Shown: positions 49,901 to 64,000 of the stretch, in pieces
How positions within the stretch are numbered: position 1 is the stretch's first letter
How the letters are laid out: each line of letters opens with the position of its first letter
NCBI RefSeq assembly: GCF_023343835.1
Contig: NC_064439.1
Location: 42,401,508-42,465,507, forward strand
DNA length: 64,000 nucleotides
From: Lagopus muta
Lineage: Eukaryota; Chordata; Aves; Galliformes; Phasianidae
Direction of reading: 5' to 3'
Program-made: the position numbers and the translations under genes
The notes under the pieces: model-generated
What the model saw: only the letters and a program-made list of their open reading frames with translations
Databases searched by the model: none
Told to the model about the DNA's origin: nothing

Positions 49901-51984
49901 GAATGAATATTTATGCATTAGATTTCTTTGAAATACATCTATCAGCTGTTTGTTAGACTTACACTGCAAAAATCAGATTAAGCATATGAAATCATACAAA
50001 CATATTTCCTCAAATTACAGACCTTGTAGCTGTACACGAGTTCATTATAAGACACAGTATTAAAGCTTACAATGTGGCAGATTAAAAAAGAACAAAAAGC
50101 TGGCGGAATTTGTTGTTTCTGCATGTAAATACAATTCTAAAAGAACACATTTCACAGTGAATTTGAAGTACAAAGAGAGGGGAGGAAGAGAGACCAGACA
50201 GGCCACTGCAGTTATAATGGGGCTTCAGTAATTTGTAAGGCTGTAGGTTTCAAGTATCCTCTTTATTACAGGAACTTAGAGAAAGATTTAACAAGTGGAA
50301 CACACAGTGCTATACTGCAGCAAGAAATCTTGCATTTTCTTTGCTTTTCACAGGAAGTGAAAAAATAATCAATTCTCAATCGATGAATCTGATCAAGGAC
50401 AGCGCTCCTAAAATTAAAAGTTCCCTGACCAATTTCACCACATTAATCAGCAGATACAACAGTTTGTTCTTTGTTGAACAGTTTGTTCAAAACTCAGCTT
50501 GAATGCTTTAAAGTAATGCCTCCTATTTTGTTATTTTGGCACATGACATCTGATGCAGATGTTGGCAGTATGGCAGAGGCTGAACCTTCCCACCAATATC
50601 CTGTTGCATTTTGTTGCTGTGTAACAGAAGGACATGGAGGCGCAGTCTGACAGAATGGCATCTGACACAGAAGTGCAGATGAGGTGAAGGGGTGTCAATA
50701 ATTCCTCCATGTGAAAAAAATTGCCCCAGTTGACATTTGGTGAGGCAGTGGGTGGTGTGGTTCAGCAGTGGCAATAGTGGGTCACCTCCTCTGCTGCAGA
50801 CTTTTATGAGTGCAGTACACAGGCTCATTTGTTGCTGGTGAGAATGCATAACTAACGATAATGACTGTGTTGAAAACCAGCATTTTGTAGCTGAGAATTT
50901 ACTCTATCAAACAGTAATTGTACTCCTCGTAGACATTGCAGTTACTGTGAAAATAAGAGGCATTACTTTTGGAGCAACCAAACTCCAACTGTGTATGAAT
51001 TATATTAATGCTTTATGACATTCTAGTATAAATATCAATAAAAATATTTATACCAACTGAATTCTTAAATAATTTAATCCCTGCATGAAATGACAGCAAG
51101 CTTGTATTTACTTTATTCTTTCACATCAATCAGTTAGAGTAAGATAGTATTATAACTGGCATTGGTTTTTACATTTGGCAACACGAGAGAAAGGAAAAGA
51201 ACAATTTTAGAAGTATACTTCATGAGTGAAATGTGAGATGAGGGAACAACAAATGAAAAGGCTAAAAGGGGAAGAAGCAGCAGCTGAGAAAGCAAAGATC
51301 TGAAACTGGATTTGAGACATCTCACTAACTTGGTAAATATTTTGTCAGTATGTGATATTTTGAGTTGGGGCAATCATGTATATTTGGAGGGCTTTATGTG
51401 TCTTTCTTTTAGCTTGGGACTCGCTCATAGAAGCCAGCCTACATCCAAGAATTATGACAACATTCTAAGAAATCCGATGCCTCAAAACAGCGCTTGGATG
51501 AAGAGATTTTATTTTTAAATCACAAAGGAAGTTGAGAGAGATAGGCAGTCCTGTGTGGGAAAAACACTGGGAGAAAAACTTTACATTATTTTGTACAATT
51601 ACACTATTTGCACTTTTTCCTACAGGAAAGTTTCGCATACAGGAAGCAGCCAATAATACTTTACCTAGGTGAGTTCAGCAAAGGCACTGCAGAATCACGT
51701 AAATCTACGAAAAGGTGAAAAAAATGCACAGAAAATAGTCAAGATAAAAATAAAAATAAAAATCAAAATAAAAAAAACCTAATGTTTAAGAACAACAGCC
51801 CCGTCCCGTCCCACCGCCACGCACCGCAGCCCGCTCAGTGCGGCGGCCACAGTCCCCGCAGAGTCCCCATGTAGTGACAGCGACACTAATGTACTCCCCC
51901 ACCCCTCTCACCGCGGACCCCCGCCCCTCTCACCGCGCACCCCGATCGCCCCCTCGTCCCCTCACCTCTCGTGCCGGGAGCCAT
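18778..51984 (-). CDS. KIF15: KIF15, kinesin-12 mitotic motor (35 coding exons, 1402 aa)
   Basis: KIF15 is a plus-end-directed kinesin-12 that cross-links and slides spindle microtubules, binds TPX2, and backs up KIF11 in keeping the spindle bipolar. I assembled 35 exons on the minus strand; their 4209 nt form one open frame with consistent phases (human protein: 1388 aa). The motor domain spans about residues 20-365: P-loop GQTGSGKT at 108-115, switch I NRESSRSH at 229-236, switch II DLAGSE at 264-269. All three are intact. The rest, about 370-1402, is heptad-rich coiled coil, ending in a leucine-zipper-like segment that in human binds TPX2. The start codon has a strong context (A at -3, G at +4) and the N-terminus MAPG matches human. 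Exon coordinates are in the four block entries. Oddities: a GC donor after exon 13, weak donors after exons 24 and 33, and a C-terminal tail unlike human. The gene is divergent with KIAA1143 and tandem with TMEM42. Confidence 0.96.
22267..22285. repeat. (TG)n microsatellite
   Basis: An uninterrupted GT run of about 19 bases in KIF15 intron 30. It is a possible length polymorphism. Confidence 0.9.
23180..23440 (+). repeat. CR1 LINE, upstream part of a split copy
   Basis: It reads 'aaggccaactgtatcctggg', 'gctgcatcaagagaagcatg', 'ctctactctgctctcatgag', 'acatggagctgttggagtg' and 'gaggataggctgagagagct', a forward CR1 in the order seen in full copies. It breaks off at about 23440 and the element resumes at about 23773. 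Confidence 0.88.
23441..23772. mobile_element. about 330-bp insert inside a CR1 copy, LTR-like
   Basis: This segment replaces roughly 50 bp of expected CR1 sequence and is unlike CR1. It has a TATA-like 'cctatttaag' near 23590 followed by GC-balanced sequence and an AT-rich 3' third, an arrangement like the U3-R-U5 of a solitary LTR. I could not define terminal TG...CA ends; 'ttcat' occurs near both borders and might be a target duplication. No coding capacity is seen. It could also be filler DNA from a rearrangement. Confidence 0.35.
23773..24092 (+). repeat. CR1 LINE 3' part of the split copy
   Basis: CR1 sequence resumes with 'ggcctacaggaaagctgggg' and continues through 'actagatattaggaaggcat', 'gaacaggttgcccagtgagg', 'ccaggctggatggaacttt' and 'ggttccttccaacacagacc' to a degraded tail. 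Together with 23180-23440 it forms one forward element of over 570 bp, antisense to KIF15. Confidence 0.88.
25131..25205 (-). repeat. short CR1 3' end, reverse orientation
   Basis: A 75-bp piece, 'acaatcacagactgtcaggg' then 'attggaagggacctcaaaag' and 'gatcatctggtccagtcccc', in KIF15 intron 28. It ends only 55 bp upstream (in gene direction) of the exon 29 acceptor at 25076-25077, so it supplies sequence near the branch point region. Confidence 0.85.
32708..42373 (-). CDS. KIF15: KIF15 coding exons 11-20 (neck and proximal stalk)
   Basis: Exons: 11 42373-42250; 12 40641-40550; 13 39814-39605; 14 38820-38643; 15 38209-38068; 16 35707-35566; 17 35272-35075; 18 34169-34062; 19 33361-33256; 20 32873-32708. 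They encode the neck ([20 protein letters not shown]) and the first long coiled coils. Exon 13 is the best conserved ([17 protein letters not shown]) and ends at a GC donor, CAG|GCAAGT. Exon 17 interrupts the heptads with a Pro-rich, acidic linker ([20 protein letters not shown] ... [19 protein letters not shown]), as in human. The other introns are GT-AG. Confidence 0.93.
36148..36165. repeat. poly(T) run
   Basis: Eighteen consecutive T on the plus strand (A on the KIF15 sense strand) in intron 15. It has no adjoining recognisable SINE or LINE body. Confidence 0.85.
43095..49898 (-). CDS. KIF15: KIF15 coding exons 3-10 (motor domain)
   Basis: Exons: 3 49898-49715; 4 48315-48239; 5 47438-47401; 6 45825-45728; 7 45355-45176; 8 44446-44237; 9 44143-44018; 10 43217-43095. 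They encode residues 20-365. Exon 3 carries the first motor strand (VYVRVRPP). The codon for Tyr107 is split between exons 4 and 5, and exon 5, only 38 nt, holds the whole P-loop GQTGSGKT. Exon 7 reads [20 protein letters not shown]. Exon 8 holds both switches, SSRSH and [10 protein letters not shown]. Exon 9 has [12 protein letters not shown] and exon 10 has [20 protein letters not shown]. All sites are GT-AG. No catalytic residue is missing, so the motor should be active. Confidence 0.95.
46686..47030 (+). repeat. CR1 LINE 3' fragment, well preserved
   Basis: A forward CR1 from 'gggagcctacagagggga' to the tail 'ctgtgattctgtggttctgt', including 'aggtgttcaaggccaggttg' and 'ggaggtcccttccaaccctg'. 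It lies in KIF15 intron 5, antisense to the gene. A short duplication of 'ctaaagggagc' sits at its 5' border. The copy at 53122-53281 is about 93 percent identical by eye over 155 bp. Confidence 0.92.
47031..47220 (+). repeat. second CR1 3' fragment directly abutting the first
   Basis: Immediately after the first copy's tail a further CR1 piece begins ('agtgagggtggtgaggcac'), running through 'tgccccatccctggagaca' and 'tggactagatgacctttaa' to a short tail 'ataaggattctctg'. It is more diverged than its neighbour and of a different subtype, so it is an independent insertion rather than a duplication. Confidence 0.88.
51665..51984 (-). CDS. KIF15: KIF15 coding exons 1-2 (N-terminal tail)
   Basis: Exon 1 coding part is 51984-51966 (19 nt, MAPGTR plus one base, donor GTGAGG). 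Exon 2 is 51704-51665 (40 nt, acceptor CGTAG, donor GTAAAG), entering in phase 1 and leaving in phase 2. Joined to exon 3 it reads [15 protein letters not shown] before [14 protein letters not shown], the same length as the human ELRSVTNGQSNQPSN segment; this supports the placement. A second AG inside exon 2 could start it at 51686 without changing frame. Confidence 0.85.
51730..51780. repeat. A-rich low-complexity tract
   Basis: Repeated 'aaaaat' units on the plus strand just outside the CpG-rich promoter, within KIF15 intron 2. It marks the sharp edge between AT-rich intron and GC-rich promoter. Confidence 0.8.
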
Positions 51985-52029
51985 AATCCGCGCCGGCCCT
52001 ACGGCCCCCTACCCGCCCACAGTTCCTCC

Positions 52030-52057
52030 AAAATGGCGGCGTGTTTGAATTTGGCGC
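52030..52057. promoter_or_regulatory. YY1 / CHR / E2F-like motif cluster
   Basis: Within 28 bp lie AAAATGGCGGC (YY1 consensus), TTTGAA (the cell-cycle homology region hexamer) and TTTGGCGC (E2F consensus). They are 46-74 bp upstream of the KIF15 start codon. CHR and E2F sites close together are the usual signature of DREAM/MuvB-controlled G2/M genes, which fits a mitotic kinesin. The motifs are seen; their function is inferred. Confidence 0.55.
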
Positions 52058-52060
52058 TAA

Positions 52061-59309
<7,249 letters not shown>

Positions 59310-60600
59310 GAGCTGTATATGTTTAGTTATCCTTTTTGGGATTAGAAGAAGAGTGTGGATTTTCTTAGAAATTTAAACACGATATTTGAATCTTTTCTTA
59401 CTTTGTTATCGTTCATCTAGAGAAACATAGCATGAGCAAAACTGAGCTCAGACTTTTCAGTTCAGATGGAACTGCAGGAATAGTATCTCACATCTGTATT
59501 TTTAAAAAAGAGTTTAAACAAATGTGTCAAAGCTCTTTGAGATGAGTAGCATCTCAAATAGCTAAATGAGTAGCAAAATATACCTGTACATATCCAGCTT
59601 AAATGTATTTTTAGTCAGTTCATTTTAAAATGTCCTTCATTAGTAGAATTTTGTTTCCCCTCTATCAGTTGGGCTTAATTGAGAGTTGTGTACTTTTTTT
59701 TACTTATTGTTGTCTTAACATTCAAAAGAGAGAGACTTCATTGCTGTGGAACAGAAATTGATGTATTTTGCCTCATATATTACCAAAAGCTTGCACTAAA
59801 TTTTGCACGTATGGTTTGTCAGATAAACTCTTTGTGAGCTCTCTTGCAGTAAGCAAGCCTGCAGTTTCTAAAATCATGTAGTCTTAATGCTGTCTGCACT
59901 GAATGCAGTCCAAGAGGCATCAAATTAATTTGAATTAATTGTGCTGGCAAGATATGAAAAATTGTGATTGTATCAACTAGTGCAAAAGAAAGATGCCTAA
60001 ACCCTTTGAGATCATACACTTTGGTTACTATTCTGATGTATGAAGGTGGTGTGTTTTTTTGGAAGTACAGTCTAGTTAGCTACATATGTATTTGTAATTT
60101 TTGGGGACATCAGTTTGTTCTTTAAAAGCATTTTCATCTTTAATCTGTGGAAAAAGTATTTTAATTTTGTTTGAATAGGAAATTGTAAACAGGAAAGCTA
60201 AGTCAAGAAATGCTATGGCTGTTTTAAAATGTTTCAACTGACTGTGCATGGTGCACTGAAAATGACCATTCCTGTACTATTTATGTTATGGGATGTACCA
60301 AAATGAAATAACTGCTGATGGGATTGGGAAGCACCAGGAGGTGGAAATAGGACTGATTGGTCTGAAATGTCTTGAATATATTGTGTGTTATGTAGCCATA
60401 TGTAAGCAAGACTGAGACTGCTGCGAAATTACAGGGTATGAAGCAATGAAACTGGTTCTTGTGCTGCATGACAGGTCATTCGAAGTTATTTGGGCTGTAA
60501 AGCTTCATTGAGGAGCAAATTTGAAGTTGCTGTGTGAAACAGCTGTTTTGAGTTTGTTAATTTGGTATTAAACAATAAATTATGTTTTCTGAAAGTGGTC
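59310..60600 (+). other. KIAA1143: KIAA1143 3' UTR with poly(A) signals
   Basis: Downstream of the TAG, the first canonical AATAAA I noticed on the plus strand is at 60574-60579, giving a 3' UTR of about 1.28 kb. A second AATAAA is at 60913-60918. The sequence is AT-rich without coding potential. The end is inferred from the signal only. Confidence 0.5.
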
Positions 60601-63600
60601 CAAGGATATTTAAATTAAAAATGCACTGAATTTTTGGAGTCATCCAATAGTGACATCTTTTGTAATTGCTGCCTGTCTTCATATATCACAACCTCTTACA
60701 GCATAAGATCAGATGCGAGCCTGCCTGCCACTTCACACTTATTGTGAGTTTGCTTGATTTTGAAAATGAATAAGTATGTTGTCCTTCCAGAAGATTAAAA
60801 TTAGAACTAGAACTGGATGTTAAGGTATTGACGTGGCTTGGGTCTGATATTACAGCTGCCAGAGATGTGCCATGTAACATCCTGAAGATTCCCATGAGGA
60901 CATTTTGCATATAATAAAGAAAAATACAGGAAGAAGGAATAGAGAATCAGAGGTTCCCAGAGATTAATCTTTTCATTAACTTTGTATGTTTAACATCTGT
61001 TTGAATCAATTTAAAATACACACACACACATATATATAACCATGAGATTGGTATTACAGTATTCTGAAGGAATATTTGGGCATGTTTAAATGACTGAGTA
61101 AATATTCTGACTTGCTGAGACTCATGAAGGGATGAGTTAACCGATTAATGCTTGCTTAAACACTTCCAGTTCTGGTCATCAGCACAAAGCCACACTTGCT
61201 TACATCTTTCTTGCAGAGCCCGAAAGCTTTTTGCTTTCGCTGCAAGGCAGTTCAGCAGACATGGTTATCAAGAGAAAAATGCCTGCCATAGATCAGAGGA
61301 ATTTACATTTACCTTAAAATCTGAAAGAGCCTCCCAAATGCGGAGCCAATTTGGCACACTCAGAAAGAGATTGAGGTCTTGTTTGAATCCTGTCAGCATT
61401 TAAACAAAAGTTATTAATGAAAGACTTGTTAGATTCAAATCCAGTAAAAAGAGAATTGCTTTAAAATTCTGGGTACAGTACTTATGCTTAATCATGCTCC
61501 TAGCCCTGCAACTTCATGACATATGTCTGGAATGCAAATAAAATAATTGGGTTTGCTTGGAAATAATATAATGAAAAGCATGTTCATCAGGCAGCGCAGC
61601 AGGGTAAGGAAAGGTGGATACAGAAACACAGGTTTTTTACTTTATTATGACTGTGATTTGTGGTGCTCAGACCAGGAGACCTTTGTATTTCACTCCCAGT
61701 TCACCTAGCAATAACTAATTGGATATATTTTATTAAGAGGTGTGAGTGATGCACAAAAGCATTTTAGTCAAGTAGTCATGTGAAAATGCAGTGTTTTTAT
61801 GTGACACATCAAGAAAATTACACACGCCATCAGCACCCCACAGAACCTGTGACTAAAGAGAACAATTACTTGTTCATTTATGAAATAAATGTGAAACTGT
61901 CTTAAGCAATCACCTGCCTTAAGCAATGGGCCATGGAAAAAAATAATTGTGGGAACTTTCTAGTAAAGGGGAAGCCAAAGTGAGTAGATGGAGCATGGGG
62001 CTATCCACTGCAATGGACAATCCTTCTGGCTGCTGCTTTGTTTTTCCTTTTTCTTCCCTCCTTTTTCCCCTATGTAGAGAGTAATCTTTTTTTCCCCTCC
62101 TTCATGGAGCTTCATTTCAGCCAAGTGTGAGAGAAGCGCTATGAAGGAGGAAGGTGAAAATAGCTGAGGCTTGTTACCCAGCACTGGAAACTTGGTCAGA
62201 TGTGGCCTGTTAACTGGTGTGGGAATTGTGTACAGCTTTTATTGATACAATCTTTGACAAGTTCCAGTTCATTAAGACTCAAAAATTATTGATGAATTGC
62301 AATAGCATAACTGCACAGTAGTGATGGGTGTTTATAGAGGAAGCTTTGTCACACTGCAAAGCTGACAGAACATCTCACCTTTCCAGATGACATCCAAGTG
62401 CTTATTTCAGAGCAGCGCTGATGTCTGCGATCAAGGAAGGAAATCCCTATTTGAAAGGAATAGGATCTTTTTGTAAATGATAGGAATTAAGGTGGATCAT
62501 CAGGAACACTCCGTTACTGAGAAAGGAAATTTCAAAGATACAGGGCAGAGTGAGCAACAAAATGCATGTATGGGCAAGTAGTCCCTGAGTTCTTATCGTT
62601 GGCTTTATCTCTAGCTTGTCTCAAAGTTAAAAACAGATCTGTTGGACTGCAAAAGTTCATTTCATTGACCTAAACAGAAAGGGATGAGTAAGAATTCTAT
62701 TTGATAGTTTTTGTGTCCAGTACTTTTCCAGGAAGTATCACCGGAGGATCAAAGGCTGTGTTTTGCATGCACTAAGCACGAGCAGCCTGTATTTAGCTTC
62801 AGATTTATAACAAAGCAGGAAGTAGCAATGTCATCATTTCAGCTGATTGTTTCCCTTGTGCTGTAGTGTATTAACTAAGTAATGCTTCACTTGGCTGTGT
62901 AGAGCCAATTGCATTCTCAAGGACATCAGGCATGCCTGAAGATGAGTCATTACCTTTGGTACAGCACAAGAAGTGTGATATGCAGTCTCAGCAAGTATTT
63001 GTCCATTGAAGTTGGTTAATAACCTATAGCCCTTTCTTGTGGCAAGATGCCACAAATCAATCCTTTGTCCATTTACCTGACAGACTGGTCTATCAGCTGC
63101 CTTGTCAGCATCATCTCATTGTTCCTGCAGTGAAGTGTTAATCTGCAAAGAGATTTTCCATGTCATAGACTTGCTCTTCTGCCCCACTTCCTTGAGACTA
63201 TTCCAGAGGCAGCAGTCACAAGGGTAACTGTAAAAACTGGAGAAGAACTACATGGGTGGCTGCAACCTCCTGTAAACTGATCTCAAGATTTTTAGAACCT
63301 ATAAAATCTTAGAGCAAGGCCCTGGGAAGTAACTTTAACTTCTTCCTGAGGAAAATGGATGGGAGCAGTAGGGAAAATGATGAATGATTTTTTTTTTCCC
63401 ATCATCACCTTTTCCTCTTGTTTTTTGTTGGGGGTAAAGCAACAGCTGGCAAAAGCAGTTTTCTCTCTATCAGGTGATGTGAAATGGTTTTGGTGCCATT
63501 CCAGTACAGCTGGCAAAGTAATCCCTCCCTCTGGCTCCTGTGGCAGTCCTTAGTGCAAAACCTGATGAGTTAAGGCCATGGGCCAGAGGATGCTCCCTTG

Positions 63601-64000
63601 TAATACGCAGAAGTTGTAAGAGGAAGTTATCAAGCCTCCATGGGGTAATGGTGATCATGGCACACTTTTAGTTTTGATATCATAAAAAGAACTGTCCCTT
63701 AGGGACAACGTAGCAACGACGAACTTTAAAAGGGCAGATTATAAAACTACGAGGAAAATGGTTAACAGCAGGCTGAAGGGCAAAGAGAAATACTTAAAAA
63801 CCATAGAGATCTGCCTGGAGGCTATTTAAGAACATTGTATTAGAGGCACAGATGGTTTGTATACCTCTGAGCAAAAACACAGCATATGAAGAAGAATGAG
63901 GCTCACAGGGTTACGTGGGAGAAAAGCGTGAGTATAGAAAGGTTGAAAACACATCCCTTCAAAATGACAACTGACTGAATGACAGACCAGGAAACGTTGT
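60601..64000. other. intergenic region, no gene seen
   Basis: No conserved coding exon, RNA gene or clear CR1 fragment was recognised on either strand. A CA/TA simple repeat lies at 61018-61038. The final 300 bp (about 63700-64000) have the composition of a decayed transposon coding region, but I could not assign them to a family. Confidence 0.55.
61018..61038. repeat. (CA)n(TA)n microsatellite
   Basis: A CA run passes directly into a TA run, a common compound microsatellite, in intergenic DNA about 1.7 kb after the KIAA1143 stop codon. Confidence 0.85.

Larger units (their letters stand above)
18862..51965 (-). other. KIF15: KIF15 introns: contents
   Basis: The 34 introns range from 93 bp (intron 8) to 2743 bp (intron 30, 21646-24388). 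Other large ones are intron 15 (35708-38067), 2 (49899-51664), 11 (40642-42249), 5 (45826-47400), 26 (26543-27992) and 3 (48316-49714). CR1 sequence occurs in introns 30 (about 23180-24092, interrupted), 28 (25131-25205) and 5 (46686-47220). The rest is AT-rich unique sequence with short simple repeats: a TG run at 22267-22285, ATGT repeats near 23138-23158, an 18-base T run at 36148-36165 and a CA run near 43939-43950. I saw no nested gene or structured RNA. Confidence 0.8.

Noticed and set aside
49716-49969. A longer version of KIF15 exon 3 starting after TTTTTGCAG at 49965
   Set aside because: The acceptor looks good and the frame is open, but it cannot be joined in phase to exon 2 (or directly to exon 1), whereas the acceptor CATTCAG at 49899-49900 joins exon 2 in phase and reproduces the human N-terminal length.
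50523-50849. 108-codon open frame in KIF15 intron 2
   Set aside because: It has no recognisable domain, no compatible splice sites in KIF15 phase, and a composition like the surrounding intron.

Overview
The window is vertebrate nuclear DNA, almost certainly from a bird. The evidence is about a dozen CR1 LINE fragments in both orientations, many ending in the ATTCTRTG-type tail typical of avian CR1, the absence of Alu or other mammalian SINEs, short introns (a 35-exon gene in 33 kb), and proteins close to, but clearly diverged from, the mammalian orthologues. I would guess chicken or another galliform, but the species cannot be fixed from sequence alone.

Three protein-coding genes were found by assembling exons with splice sites and reading phase. 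TMEM42 (minus strand, 3 coding exons, 12344-17613, 135 aa) is a small multi-pass membrane protein. KIF15 (minus strand, 35 coding exons, 18778-51984, 1402 aa) is the kinesin-12 mitotic motor, and its reading frame is complete. KIAA1143 (plus strand, 3 coding exons, 52313-59309, 156 aa) is a small conserved protein of unknown function. The order and orientation TMEM42 - KIF15 - KIAA1143 match the human 3p21.31 block, as I recall it.

Layout: 1-11.2 kb is intergenic with CR1 remnants. 11.2-17.6 kb is TMEM42, whose first intron is full of CR1. 17.3-17.85 kb is a CpG-rich block in which the KIF15 3' end meets the TMEM42 start. 17.7-52.0 kb is KIF15. 51.8-52.5 kb is a CpG-rich bidirectional promoter shared by KIF15 and KIAA1143, with YY1-like, E2F-like, CHR-like, CCAAT and E-box sites. 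52.3-60.6 kb is KIAA1143. 60.6-64 kb is intergenic or upstream sequence with no recognisable gene.

How the genes relate: KIF15 acts on the mitotic spindle, and its promoter carries cell-cycle type motifs, so its divergent partner KIAA1143 may share that control. TMEM42 lies tail-to-head with KIF15 at very close range, so the two may interact at the level of transcription or polyadenylation. I found no RNA gene, CRISPR array, intact mobile element or sign of an undescribed system. The most interesting points are a GC-AG intron in KIF15, an in-frame alternative acceptor in its exon 2, the KIF15/TMEM42 junction, the bidirectional promoter, and a CR1 copy broken by an LTR-like insert.
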